This document shows positions 11,260-28,291 of a DNA stretch of 64,000 bases, piece by piece. This DNA is from Antedon mediterranea (taxonomy: Eukaryota; Echinodermata; Crinoidea; Comatulida; Antedonidae). The notes below the pieces were generated by a model. The model saw only the letters and a program-made list of their open reading frames with translations. It did not search any database and had not been told where the DNA came from. The stretch is taken from contig NC_092678.1 of NCBI RefSeq assembly GCF_964355755.1, forward strand, positions 5,366,922 through 5,430,921. Direction: 5' to 3'. Made by a program: the position numbers and the translations under genes. The stretch's first letter is position 1. The number at the start of each line of letters is the position of its first letter.

Positions 11260-14200
11260 ATGTCGGCAAAACAGGGGAGTAAATTATCTACCGTAAGTAT
11301 ACGATTTCGAAAGTTTTTACTTCGTAGTATCTGGTACTAATAACTATGGTGTACAGTCTATAAACTATCCATTGTAATCTGTTTGAAGAGATAATTTCTT
11401 TGACGGCGGTGAAGCCATGGAAATGCAAATGAATTTGTTGCATCTAGTGTGGGGGGGGGGGGCAATTATAAAACAAAGATGTGCCATTTGATGTCGTAGG
11501 ACTACCGTGACTCTTGGCGACAGTCCTATCCGACAGTATTATTAATTATCATTATTATTAATGCAAGTACAGGCCTACTGCATATTTACATGGCAGATAA
11601 TTGCACGCTGATTATTCATTCATTACTGATACATCAGGATATCTGTTCAATTGACATATTTTGTTTACCGTTACAGAAAACAGCAAGTCACGAAGAATTC
11701 AGAAAATTACTTGAAGACATAAGTAATGCATATAGTGGTAAACAAAAATTTTTAAGACTTCTATTAAATGACCACTGTTCAGGATATCTGTTAAGTAAGC
11801 CTGTAAATGAAATGACAGGTCTCGATCTCTTTAATGACCTCAAAGATCAGCATTACATTTTTCGTGATCATACAGATGTCGAGATTCTGTTAGATATTGG
11901 TACGGTAACAGATCAGGCTTCGGTTGTACAATTAGTAAAAAATTTCAAAGAGAAGTATCCAAACACCGATGCCAACTACAAGTCCAAATACAAGGACAAA
12001 CAAATATCAACATTTCGCAAAAACCTTTTTGAGGCTGTAAAGACAAATAGTAAGCCCGTAAAACAAATGCATGCAAGCTACGACGATGAACTAAAAGGCG
12101 AAATATTTGATGATATTTGGGATTTTGTGTTCAAGCTGGAAAGGGAAGATTGCTTGACCGAGGCTTCTAAGCAAAGATTTGCAAACCTCCTCGACGGGAA
12201 GGCAAAGAAGATACTTCTAGGTATGTACTGCATGTTTTTTAATCATACTAGGCCTACACTGCATTTATTAGTAAAAAAAGTAACAGAGTTATACATACGC
12301 CAGCAATAATTTTACAAATGCAACAAGCCTACTCGCCTAACAAACAAAACGAGTAAACAATGATAATTTAGTAATAATAAGAGTAATATTATGTATTCTA
12401 ATTAATGTGACCACTGTATGTGGGCGTTATAATAACGATATGCGCTATATAAGAACAGACTATTATTATTATTATTATTTCGATCTCTTAATCACACCGT
12501 ATACAACATGTTCAATCCATATTTATTTATTTGATTAACCACAAAAATTCAGGTCTTCTTATCAATCTTCCTCCGCTTTATAATCGGATTTTTTTTCAAA
12601 ATGGTTTTTTCTCTTAAAGCATAGTTAACTCTCTTTGTAATTGTAATTTGTTGTGATTTTTCTCTCTTAAAATGAATCGTCCTAACACTTGCAACACTGA
12701 TATTTTTTCTCTTGCCCGTTGTCGAATTAGCGTAACTAACAATGGTTTTATTCAAAGATTATCCAAGCTTTACAACTCAATTTATTTATTTATATATTTA
12801 TTTATATAAGCAGGGAAGAGTTTAACTCTTCCCTGATATAAGACTATCTATATTTTGTTAAAAGTTTGTCAATTTTTAGATATAAAGTTTTTAAAGCTTT
12901 TTAATTTTGCCAAGTTTTGTATAATGTTTCATATTGTATTTTCTGTGTTTTTAGGTATATATTTATATCCAAATATTTTAAGTCTTCCTATAATTTGCGA
13001 TTTTTCGCTGTTAGATGTAGTTGAAATAAAATAAAATAGATAAAACTAAAATAATATCATTATCATTATAATTAAATGTTAACAGGTGAGTCGTCGCTAC
13101 CAATTACATCTACAGAACCTGTATCCATGCCTGAAAACGAACGCAGTGGACAAGAAGGTAATACTTTTTGTAAAACAAATCCAACATCAAAATATACAGG
13201 CCTATTTCTTATTAGTCTGCATAACGCTATCATGTAAATTTTCATTTTGAGCCTCGAATATGGAATAAATCTTATTATTATTATTATCTATTATAGGCTT
13301 CAGTGTTGTTGATAATGGGGAACCGTCAACATTAAATGGAAAGGTAAAAACAAACCAAAGACTAACTGATAAGGCATTACACACAATAGCACATAGTTTT
13401 AATAAGGTACTATACTACGGAAAGAATATTATATAGCTATTAAGACATCATAGTAGAGACGATTAAACACACTTTTTATTTTGTAATTTAGCTTTCTGCT
13501 TTTCATCATCCTCACGATCTTGAAAATTAATAACCCAATATTTCTTCTTACCAAAAAAAGATTTCGTTATTTAATAAATTGTTTTTTCCTCAAGCAATAT
13601 TTCGAAACATAATATAATTGATTAATTATTTTTAAGGAAAGAAAAGAAAAAACACTAGATACACAAAGCATGGAAGGAAACGATGAAGTTATCAATAAAG
13701 CGGAGATCATCAAAAAACAAATAGAAGAGAACATTGATTGTGTTAATATAGGTAAACAGAAATTTCAAAACCGTGTAACAACATGTGAAACAGAAATAGA
13801 GAAACACAAGCAATCTCAAATTGACAGCATTAGTAAAATTCTTTCTGAAGATATACATGTCCTTGACAAAATACGCAAAGAAAAAAATGCAACATTTGCG
13901 AAGCAAGAAAGACATCTTCAATCACAGCAGACTGCTTTGAAGGATGTGATCAGTGACAGTATCAAAAACCCAAAGAAGACGGGGAATATTAAGTTGCAAA
14001 AAGTGGAGGAAGAAATCAAACGATATTCAGCAGAGACCTTTTTATTTGATAAAGAACACCATAAGCCAACAATCATCGAAGTTGTAATACCATATCCAAT
14101 TTTAAGATTAAAAATTGTTGACTGGGACTTTATTATTGATAATAAGGATAGTTCATTTTCAGTAACAAAGGGACAACCATTTACAGTGAATGTAGCAAGA

Positions 14201-15232
14201 CAGAAGAGCGATACATTTTTATCACCGATGTCTTTAGATGCTAGACTGATATGTCAATCATCAGGGGAAGAAAAACCTCTTGCTGTGGTGGAAGACAAGA
14301 AACATGGGAAATTTAGAATAACAGACAAATGTAATGAGGAAGGCAAGTGGAGGATGGAGGTTATGACTCCTGACAAATACTACATCAAAGGATCTCCAGT
14401 AAATATCACAGCAGTACCAATGGGAATTGTGAATGACACGACTATTACTGTATTCAACAAAATACCAAGAGGCCAGCGTGTCACAGACGTCGTATTGTTA
14501 GATACGGAAGGTAGCATGTTAGTATCAACCAACTGTGCATTTTTCAAATTCGATAACTCAGGAGAGTGTGTTATCAATACAAAATGTAAGAAAATAGTAA
14601 AAAGGTTGCATCAAAGTAATGGTTACATTATTTACATTGAAAAAAACAGTATTGTAAAGTGTGATGATACATTGAACAAAATAACTACATTTAAATTTGA
14701 TGATAACGAATTGGACTCGCCATCTGGCTTGATAGTAAGTAATGACACACGATTCATGTATGTTGTAGATCAATCAGCTCACTGTGTCTTCAAATTCAAT
14801 ATCGATGACGGGAGCCTGATTGGTACGATAGGTGAACATGGTAGCAAAGAAGGTCAAATGTACAATCCAAAGGATGTTGCTTTATTAGGGAGAGATCGTA
14901 TCGTGGTTACCGACTTCGGTAATCATAGAGTTCAAATGTTTGATGTAGTAGGCCTACACGGGAAGTACCTGAAAACAATTGCTGATAAAGGCGAGGGCGA
15001 TGGACAAGTTGAAGATCCCTGTGGAATTGTAATAGACGACGATGACAATATAATAGTATCCAGTAGAAATAAACTACAACTATTTGACAAAGATGGTGGT
15101 TTCTTAAGACGAATTGATGAAACTAAGGATGCTATTGATCTTCCAAGTTCAATCACTGTAATCTCAAAAAGACCAAGAAGATTAGCAGTTGTAAATTCAG
15201 GAGGGAAAAATGTGAAAGTATACAATTACTAA
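11260..15232 (+). CDS. DED-X-coiled coil-filamin-NHL gene (TRIM-like without RING or B-box)
   Basis: Predicted 763-residue protein. Exons: 11260-11292 (MSAKQGSKLST), 11677-12220 (DED about residues 18-103, module X about 118-193), linker exons 13086-13157 and 13297-13343, and a long last exon 13637-15232. Lengths sum to 2292 nt, in frame. The last exon holds a TRIM-type coiled coil (about 244-385), a filamin/Ig-like domain ending in the strand GSPVNI (about 390-492), and an NHL beta-propeller (about 505-763; for example DFGNHRVQMFD and SSRNKLQLFDKDG). AATAAA follows the stop at 15247. TRIM2/3/71 proteins have the same coiled coil-filamin-NHL order after RING and B-box; here the front is replaced by a death-fold block, so RING-type ligase activity is not expected. 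Inferred role: oligomeric adaptor whose NHL propeller binds RNA or protein. Confidence 0.75.
12811..12835. repeat. Short perfect palindrome in intron
   Basis: CAGGGAAGAGTT and AACTCTTCCCTG are 12-nt reverse complements around one base. It lies in the intron after the DED exon of the NHL gene. Nothing else suggests a function. Confidence 0.7.
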
Positions 15233-15700
15233 ATGTTGAAACATCAAATAAACAAGGCCATATACATGGCTGCAGTCACGTGCTCAAATTTGAGTTAGTG
15301 TTTACCAACCGACCGACCAGCATAGTGAGCATCACAACCGATGTGTTAATAATACAAACGATAGTAATCTAATCAATAGTAATTGTTAAACGATTTCCTA
15401 TAAAACAAAACGTTTCTTATATAGCCTACCGCTTACTAACGTCAAGATAATACACTTTCATTTCATTTCATTTATTTTGTCTCCATAAAAATACAATTTA
15501 CAAAACAAGGACAAAAAAAAACAACACACAAAACCAGGCAAAGACAGGATTGCTAAACACTATCTGGTAGGTCTCCTATTACAGTAGATGACCTTGTACA
15601 TTTAAATTTTGTTGACATTCAGAAGCATTTAATTGGTTATGCTCCTTATAAATAAGAATAAAACAATACACGCATGTAGAATAATTTTAGGTGTTGTTAA
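15233..15700. other. 3' flank of NHL gene
   Basis: Contains the polyadenylation signal at 15247, then one end of the CCGA repeat (about 15255-15345), then AT-rich sequence with no gene evident. Confidence 0.5.
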
Positions 15701-16042
15701 AGGCCCATTTACACTAGGGCGATAACGATCGGCGATAAAAAGACCTAAAACAAAAGAATTTAAAGTTTTAATCCTAGAACTATAGGATTATCATCTATGC
15801 TGCCTTTGATGAAAATAATATTTCCACACGTCCAATTAAATGACGTCATGATTAGTAAGAGCAATTATATCGTGATAATACGATTTTATTGTTTTTATTG
15901 ATCATGACGTCATTTGATTAGATTTTTTTTAAATATTTTTTTTATCAAATACAGCATAAATGATTATCCTATAGTTCTAGAACGAAAACTGTGTGTTTAT
16001 CTATTTATCGTCGATCGTTATCGCCCTAGTGTAAATGGGCCT
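15701..16042. mobile_element. Fold-back MITE, Harbinger-like
   Basis: A 342-bp element with inverted termini: AGGCCCATTTACACTAGGGC at the left and its complement at the right, continuing through CGATAACGATCG. It is flanked by TAA on both sides (15698-15700 and 16043-16045). Internal segments are also inverted copies (for example CCTAGAACTATAGGATTATC and AATGACGTCATGAT), so the whole element can fold back. The 3-bp TAA duplication fits PIF/Harbinger insertion preference. It has no coding capacity. Confidence 0.8.
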
Positions 16043-16788
16043 TAAGGGGGTTTTTTTTGCGGTCTTCCGGAATTGGTACCTAAATTTATAGAAAACTGCG
16101 CAATGCTAAATAACTTTTCACGAACCAAAATGTTATGGTTAACTTGTTGATTCTAAATGATACTTTTTTTAGCTAAACCATTTTATATTTATATTATATT
16201 TTACTAATGTTTAATTGTACATAATTGTTTGGGTTTGTTCTGTAAGAAGTCTTACGTATTTCAGCCTCTGGTTATATTATTAATATTATTTTACAAAAAC
16301 AAAATTAAAGTTAAAACTAAGAAATTAAACGTATCTATATATAAATTTACGTAAGGGCAAAATTCGGTAAATCGCGCCTTACTTTTAGAATTTTTACTCG
16401 ATGGTATGTAAAGTTGGTTCGTACTTTCGGTACTGATTTTAACCACCTGATGTAACCCTGTTTACTAATTAAATTAAGTTAGATAATTAGTTATTGACGA
16501 TTAAAACGAATTTAGGTTCAAAGATTTGCCCCCAAATAGGGGTGTTTTCCGATCGTGGTATACACTGTCTAATGGATGTCCATCTTGAAAAATACCCGCC
16601 ACAAAAATGCGAGGAGGCTTCGCATTTTTCTATCTCCTCCTACGATAATTGTTTTTAATAGCTGAAAACCGGTTGAACAGTTTGAGTACAGCATCATAAT
16701 GTTGAAGACAGGCCGATTTTCTTTAAAAAATACTATTTTGATACATTTAATATACGTTTTTACAAATGTATTGATTTGTGATGAATGG
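16043..16788. other. Intergenic, no gene seen
   Basis: AT-rich sequence with no splice-linked open frames or recognisable repeat ends. A 74-codon antisense frame at 16569-16793 has no supporting features. Confidence 0.4.
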
Positions 16789-17311
16789 AACATTCCAAAT
16801 TATTTGGTTTAACCATACAGGTATAGATTTAGATTTATGGGCCTCCTTGGAGAATAAACATAAATAGTATTGCAATGCTGTACAATACTGTTAAGGTATT
16901 AACCACTTTTGATCGCAATTTGAATCGCAAATGTCTTACTGTGAGTGTTGGTACTGTTAGATGTAATATAAAAATATATACAAATAAACTTTATTACTGT
17001 GAGTGTGGGTAGGCCCTACTGTTAGATTATAAACATATAATATACAAATAAACATTCCAAATTATTTGGTTTAACCATAGAGGTATAGATTTAGATTTAT
17101 GGGCCCCCTTGGAGAATAAACATAAATAGTATTGCAATGCTGTACAATACTGTTAAGGTATTAACCACTTTTGATCGCAATTTGAATCGCAAATTTCTTA
17201 CTGTGAGTGTTGGTACTGTTAGATGTAATATAAAAATATATACAAATAAACTTTATTACTGTGAGTGTGGGTAGGCCCTACTGTTAGATTATAAACATAT
17301 AATATACAAAT
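16789..17311. repeat. Tandem duplication, 262-bp period
   Basis: The unit at 16789-17050 is repeated at 17051 to about 17311 with few differences (for example catacagg versus catagagg, and cctcc versus ccccc). Inside each unit there is a second partial repeat around TTACTGTGAGTGT. It is non-coding. Confidence 0.85.
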
Positions 17312-21048
<3,737 letters not shown>

Positions 21049-21538
21049 TGTCACAAACTCCCTTTACGTATGTTTCCGAGCGGTTGAAAATACTTTAGGA
21101 ACTCCCTTGTGACATAAAAGTATACACACAAAATCCACAAAGTTGTAAAATAACCCAAAAACAAAGCTTTAATTTCAATCAACTTCAACTTTTAACAATC
21201 CAGTAAGCACTTTAAACAACAGCTTCACAATAACTTTACAATCGAATATCCAACCTCTAATATCAAACCTTCTTAAAAAATAAATGCGTCAATCAAAAAG
21301 CCTTCTCCCTTCTTACGATTGTCATACTTCCCCTTATATACAATATGTTCATAACCTTCTAGATCATTCCTTATACTTCTTATTCTATTTGATTACAGTT
21401 TCTATTAATAGCATACTGGAATGTTCCTGATTGTTCTTATAATAATTATACATGGTTTCTTAAATCAAAACATCTTATTTTAGAATGTTCATGTAGATAC
21501 TAAGTTACTGTATCTGTTAGGAATAGTAATTTATTACA
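21049..21538 (-). mobile_element. Solo LTR
   Basis: Starts TGTCAC and ends TTACA (TG...CA termini). It is flanked by a 5-bp target duplication TCTGT (21044-21048 and 21539-21543). It resembles, with substitutions and small indels, the LTRs of the complete element at 44.2-46.1 kb, in the same orientation. It probably arose by recombination between two LTRs of a full element. Confidence 0.88.
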
Positions 21539-22575
21539 TCTGTACATACAGGAGGCTATTTCGAGTTTATTCAAACAATAAATATTAAGAATACGAAAAT
21601 TATGAAATATACTTGTGGTATGGGATTGAAAAGGAACGCCTACGCAGATACGCAATGCGCGTTTCTGGAGTCTTAGGTGGACGTATTTTGGCGTTCAGTG
21701 CTTAGCCAAGGACATAATGTTTCGAATGTATTGATGCAGACAGCCCATGCGATATTACCATAAGAAAGATATGGTAAAATTGTTATTATTGTAAAAGTAC
21801 TATTAAAGGATTAAAATTATTATAATAATATACCCTGTTATTAGGAAATATAATCTTAGCTATCATGTTTATACTCAGATTTATCTATCATTTAAACCCA
21901 CATTGACACAGAGTGAATTAGCAATTGAATTGCTTGAAAACATGTATCTCTGAGCTTCATGTCTGGATGGCAAAAACTTTCTTAAACTTAATGATAATAA
22001 GACTGAGTAGTTTCTATTCGGATCTCAGCAACTAGATAAAATTCCATCTAGAGTGTTTCCATTGGTAATTCTCCATTAATGGTAGACATATCGGTGTAAT
22101 TGTTTATGCTAATTCTACAATATCGGCTTATATCTTTGTATTTTTTTTTACTTTGGATGAACCTACCTGTACCGAAAGTAATTGAAGCAATTAGCCAGTG
22201 ATATAAGACATAAACCTACAGAGAGTAAGTTTAAAACATACAATAATACTTTTTTATATTCAGAATATTTCTAGATCCTTAAAAGATACAAATGAGATAT
22301 ATAACAGTCTGTAATTACTGTAAACACAATTAAATTTTCAACAAAACGCATATGCAGAAGCTTTATACAAATGCACAGAATCAGTCAATCAGCAAACTAT
22401 TTAAAAATGGTCAGGAACCTATACACAAGGAAACCAATGTTTATTAACCATGCATGCACACTATAATGTTCATTATTCTAGGTCAGACCATTACAAAAAT
22501 TAGGTACTGAATTATTACCGGTTATTATTATTTTACAGTCAAGTCAAGAATTGCAAGGCACTGTAAGTGCATCCA
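21539..22575. other. Intergenic, no gene seen
   Basis: AT-rich sequence with no family exons, splice-linked frames or repeat ends that I recognise. Confidence 0.4.
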
Positions 22576-22985
22576 CACAGTAGAACGATTTTGAAAGAAA
22601 TGTTATAGAGAAGAGTTATAAAGCAGAAAATGATTGATGCTAATAGATGCATTGAACAAACTGAAGGGATGAAGTCACTTCATGATATCAAGCAAGAATT
22701 AGAAACTGCAGTGCATTCTATAATAGAGGACAAAACAGATTTTGAATATCATGTAAAGATAATCAAAAATGATATTAAAATAGCTAAAGAAGATATTATT
22801 TCTATAGAAGACGAAGACAAACAACTTGAGTTGCAGAAGAATAAAATGCAAACTGTTATTTTTGAAGGTAAAGAGATGAAAAGAGACAATAAATGCTAAC
22901 CTACTGTATAATAACAAGTAACCTAAATTGTTATAGAATCTGGGTCTGGGATGGGTGCATCCACATCTCAGACAGTCCTAATTAT
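22530..22985 (+). pseudogene. Eroded coiled-coil and linker fragments upstream of NHL gene 2
   Basis: An 89-codon frame (22630-22899) encodes an amphipathic helix-rich stretch (ELETAVHSIIEDK) like a TRIM coiled coil, but it has no splice-compatible neighbours. The sequence before it looks like the B-box exon start of the 58.8 kb gene (TCAAGTCAAGAATTGCA versus GTGTCAAATCAAGAAATGCA) without its zinc ligands. A degraded linker (GASTSQTV) lies near 22950-22980. I treat these as relics. Confidence 0.35.
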
Positions 22986-23053
22986 TGCAGAAAGGGGAGA
23001 AAATGCAGTACTAATAGTTTTAAATATTTTTTTACAAAGCATTAAGACATTTA

Positions 23054-26052
23054 ATGAAGAAGTTATATGAGCAATTCAACAATATCCAACTGATGCAATA
23101 CTTTTATATACATGCGACTACTTGGGCTGTTGAATATATTAAGCTGGAAGGGAGCAGACGTTTGATGGGTACACAGGAGCCAACAGAAAGATTTGCAAAG
23201 CTTGACGAACTTTCAAAATATCTATATATTGGTTTGTATATATATTACTAAAATAAGAAAATAAACGAGATGTAATAATAAAAGCAGCAAATAAAAATAT
23301 GCTAATCTAATGTATTAAATATTGATATTTAATTAAGTATTAAACACAAACATACAATAGTGTATTTTAATGTTCACAGGTTATTATTCTGGTAGCAATG
23401 AACAAGAAGGTTCTATGGCATTCACACACCGGTCTGTTTTTACCATCGGAGGTAATATTAACATTTTTTCTAAAAAATATTCCAGTCTGGGGGACGGGGC
23501 ACCCACATCTCAGGCTGTAGTGTTATATAATCCAATTATGGTACTGTGCCTGTGCATAGAGTTATACATAAGCAAAGTGATTCAATATCATTTTATTACA
23601 TAATCATAAAATATAATATTTTAAGAAATAAACTAGTGTTAATGTTAATTTGTATTGTTTCTAATTTTAGAATTATATGTGGTAAGTGGTGATGTGGAAT
23701 GGGAAAAACAGGTGAAGCGGGAGCTGCGACGGAAAAACACAGTTAACCACACAATATCAAAAAGATGGGAAATAAGGGCAGTGTTTACTGTAGGAACATC
23801 ATCAACATGTTAGTTATTTATAAATATATAAACGACAGACACATAATAATAATGCACCCGGTAATATTTGCAAAAAAGATATAGGCCTAATATGTTAATT
23901 ATTTTAACTATACTCTATAGGTATTGTATTAAAAGAAAGAGTACAAACAAAAAAGCCGGAAATATTGTACAACTTATGGTCCATGGGTTTCATAGATCTG
24001 GCATCAATATTTGATGACAATGTTATCAGAAGAGCAATGAAAAATGGTAGGTTGAATTTTAAATACTGTTCACAAAAGTGAAAAGTTAAATGGGACTGTA
24101 AAAAAACACAAACTATAGAATGGTGCATGCTAATTAAGTAACACAACCTGTTGTAAATTTATTTAGATGCAGGCTACCAAAGAGCAACTGTCATCACAAT
24201 TACCATGAGTTGGCCTAATGCAGCACTTTTACTTAAGCATATGATCATTCCTGCGGTAAGTTTTCAATTATCAAACATAAGATATCTTTGGTCTCTATAG
24301 TGTACTTAGAAAAAAATATATAAACCCTTTTAGTGTCACCTCTGATAGTATTGTGAATATTGTCAATGTAGAGAACCGGTATTTATGTCAGAAATACATT
24401 ATTTTACCTTTTGAAAAAAATGTAGTTATTAAATAGAAAGTTAAACAAGCAATTGAAAATATAATAATATTGATTTATTTTAAAAGGAAAGAAAAAAGGA
24501 ACTAAGTACAAAAAGAACAGCTGTTAAGTATAAAAAAGCAAGTAATACAGCTTTCGAGAAAGCTGGGTTTCTCAAACAACAAATAGATGATGGCATTAAT
24601 TATGTTAAAAGGGGTAAACAAACATTTCGAGAAGATGTAAGAAGATGGCGAACAGAAATAAACGAACACAAGAAATCTAAAATTGACAACATTAATGAAA
24701 CTTGTACTGCTGATATGCACGTTCTTGACCAACTATGCGAAGAAAAGAATAAAATCTTTGAGAAGCAAGAAAGAAACCTTGAGAAGAATAAGACTGATTT
24801 GAATGATGCGATCAGAAAAATTAGAAACAACCCAGAGACAGGAAATCTTGAGTTGCAAACAATTGAGGAAGAAATAAAAAGATCTGAAGAGAGCTTTTTA
24901 TATGTAGAACATCTTAAACCAACAATCACCGGTGATGGATTAAAGATTGTGAATTGTAAACTTATCATTTATGATAAGGATAGATCGTTTTCAGTTACAA
25001 AAGGACAACCATTTTCAGTGAATGTACAAAGAAAGTACAAAAGTGATCACGATACATGCTTACTTGCTACTCTGATATGTCCATCCGGGAATGGACAAAG
25101 TCTTGCTGTTGTAGAAGACAAGAAACATGGAGAGTTTACAATAAGAGCTATGTGTGATAAGGAAGGCGATTGGATGATGGAGGTTATGGCTACTAATAAA
25201 CACTACATCAAAGGATCTCCAGTAAATATCAAAGTAGCACCAATGGGAATTGTGAATGACACGACTACTACTGTATTCAACAAATTACCCAGTAGTCAGT
25301 ATTTCACAGACGTCCTATTATTAGATACAGAAGGTAGCATGTTAGTATCAACCAATTGTGAATTTTTCAAATTCGATAATTCAGGAGAGTGTGTTATTAA
25401 TACAAAATGTAAGAAAAAAATAAAAAGGTTGCATCAAATGAGTAATGGTTACATTGTTTACACTGACAAAGAAAGTATTGTAAAGTGTGATGATAAATTG
25501 AAACCAATCACTACATTTGATGATGAAAAGTTGTTATCCCCAGTTGGCTTGACAATAAGCAATGAAACAAGAGTCATGTATGTTGCAGACAGTTCAGCTC
25601 ACTGTGTCTTCAAATTCAATATCGATGACGGGAGCCTGATTGGTACGATAGGTGAACATGGTAGCAAAGAAGGTCAAATGTACAATCCAATGGATGTTGC
25701 TTTATTAGGGAGAGATCGTATCGTGGTTACCGACTTCGGTAATCATAGAGTTCAAATGTTTGATGTAGTAGGCCTACACGGGAAGTACGTGAAAACAATT
25801 GCTGATAAAGGCGAGGGCGATGGACAAGTTGAAGATCCCTGTGGAATTGTAATAGACGACGATGACAATATAATAGTATCCAGTAGAAATAAACTACAAC
25901 TATTTGACAAAGATGGTGGTTTCTTAAGACGAATTGATGAAACTAAGGATGCTATTGATCTTCCAAGTTCAATCACTGTAATCTCAAAAAGACCAAGAAG
26001 ATTAGCAGTTGTAAATTCAGGAGGGAAAAATGTGAAAGTATACAATTACTAA
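23054..26052 (+). CDS. NHL gene 2 with eroded X/TIR/TRADD-N front
   Basis: The last exon (24487-26052, 521 residues) is intact: TRIM-type coiled coil, filamin-like domain (GSPVNI strand) and NHL propeller, homologous to the 13.6-15.2 kb exon. Possible upstream exons in consistent phase: 23054-23231 (only the end of module X, EPTERFAKLDELSK), 23380-23451 (linker), 23671-23808 (reduced TIR: LYVVSGDVEWEKQV then VFTVGTSST), 23921-24046, and 24167-24255 (ATVITITMSWPNAALL, resembling the TRADD-N strand-helix of the 47.4 kb exon). These sum to 2169 nt, in frame (722 residues). The donors at 23232 and 23809 are weak, the DED is absent, and the true start is uncertain. It may be a degenerating gene whose last exon is maintained by conversion, or a rebuilt gene with vestigial domains. 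Confidence 0.5.
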
Positions 26053-28290
26053 ATGTTGAAATACTCTAGGCAAAATAACTACCAGTACAAACAATAGAAA
26101 ACAAAGCAACACAAATTAGGTAAATCAGTTGCAAATATTTTTAAAACCATGTCCTTTATTACCACAGGATCTTTATTGGTACATTGTGTGGTTTAATTAC
26201 GCCATGATTGGTGAAAACGTGGTTCTATGTCACAAAGGCGTAGGATTTTGGAAGCTGCACGTCTTACGGAGATGAAATCACTAAAGTTTAGAAAATCGCT
26301 TGTGGTGGGTTGGTTCTAATGCCTTACGGGCCTGCAGCATGTAGATTTATAAATATATATAAACATGTATTCAGAAATAATACGCAATACGTATATGCAA
26401 TAAAATAGACACATTTTTTATATTTTGTTTTTACGATTGGTAATATAGAGGTACTAATTTAATGTTTCATAAATTTGTGTAGGCGTACAGTGAAAATAGT
26501 TTATAAATTCCTGCATTCCTTGTTTTACTGTTGTGTGGTGTTATTGTTGGTGTGGTTTTCTAAATGAATTATTTTTATATTAATATCTGTTTATCCTTTA
26601 ATAATAATAATGATAATATTAATAAATATTGTAGCTGTCTAATTAGTAGAAATGTTTAAACTTTGTATGTAGTGTTTCAAAATATCAAAACCTGTAAGCC
26701 AATTATTTTTCAACTGACTTTTACATTTTTCCATAGTGATGAAGGGCTAGTGTTGCCCAAAGCTATGCTAACTTTTTTGCCTGTTTTACTTTATCGTTTT
26801 GATTTTGCTTTTCTCCATTGAGATCCAGCCACTGATACCCACAGCATTGTCATTTTTTCAGTAATTTGCCTTTGAATTTATATTATAAGTTAAAAATATA
26901 ATATAATTAAGTAGGGATATCCGAAAGCTTGGTACTTTCTTTTTGGTTATTTTACTTTATATTTTTAATTTTGCTTATTCATTCATAGATTGATAAAAAT
27001 TGTTTTACTGAAACCGTTTTTTGAAAACCGGTATTTGACATGGTCATTCATGTATTAAGAAATATGCCTTTGGATTTATACTATGGTTGTTATTCATCTT
27101 ATCACAACAACTTGTGAATATTAATTTAATATAAATACAGTACTCCAATTATTATATTACTTGATAAATTATATTGCATTTTCAATGAGTTATTTTGTTT
27201 ATCATCATTATAAAATTTATATTTTTTATATAGTTTAAATAATATGTATAATTTGAAAGAAGTTAAATAAATTTTCACTTAAAATGTTTAATGGATTCAC
27301 AATGTGCAAACTTGTTTTAATTTATTTCAGAATGCTATTAAGATCGCGTCGTTGAAGCTAAAACTGTTTTTTTAAACCAGTACCGGTATTTGAAGATCGA
27401 GTTAGGAATCAATTACAGTTTTGAAAACGTATTTAAAAATTGGGATTTTTTTTACGTGGACCGTTAAAGGTGCGAGCATTGACGACATTTCTTGCGTTTT
27501 TCAGATTTATAAATTTTTTTTGTTTATTTCATCATATTAGACATTACAAAGGAAAACATAATAAAATTAATAAAAAAGAATTAAATTAGAATTTCGTTAA
27601 ACAATGACTTCGTAAAAAAAAAATTAAAAATGTTACCTTCTATTTGCTGACTATCATCAATAATTTGACATAAATTTAGACATCAGAGAAACTGCATCTC
27701 TAAACAGGTATCATTTGAGCAGGTGATGGCAATTTTGGATTACTTCATAATCTGAAAGGGGTGATTTGTCAATCTTAACCATTTATTGAATTAATTGTAC
27801 ATTAATTATACCTGGGTTGTTCAATAGTGTAGTCGTCTCATTTCTATTTGAGGCCGACAATCCATTCAAATTGATACGCAATATGCAAACATCTACTCAC
27901 CATAATTGATGAATTTCATTCTCTATAGATGGTCCTGGATAATCAGAGTGTTGCAACATTATGTACCACATCCAGGTTAATGCGATAATTAATTAAATAA
28001 TACAGTAATAGTAACCGAGTATTGTTTGGTAACTTCCGCAAACACAAAATGTCTTTACTGAATTGTATTGAATTGAAACTACAATTAACATTGACGCAGA
28101 TCCTGGTGAAGGACATTCACATAATTTTTAAACAGCAATTTAATCCGAAGACATCAATTTCATTCTGTGCGTTTATGTAATAAACAAAAACATAACAAGT
28201 GTATGATGAATTTATTGTAATATTTGTATGATATGGTTTTCCGATAAACCAAATCGATGTCATTCAGAAAAAGTAATTAAAAATATTTTT
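26053..28290. other. Intergenic, no gene seen
   Basis: Two kilobases of AT-rich sequence without family exons, long frames or clear repeat ends. Confidence 0.45.
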
Positions 28291-28291
28291 T

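Noticed and set aside
14932-15225. Antisense frame under the NHL exon, repeated at 25752-26045
   Set aside because: Conserved only because the sense exons are nearly identical; no independent coding evidence.
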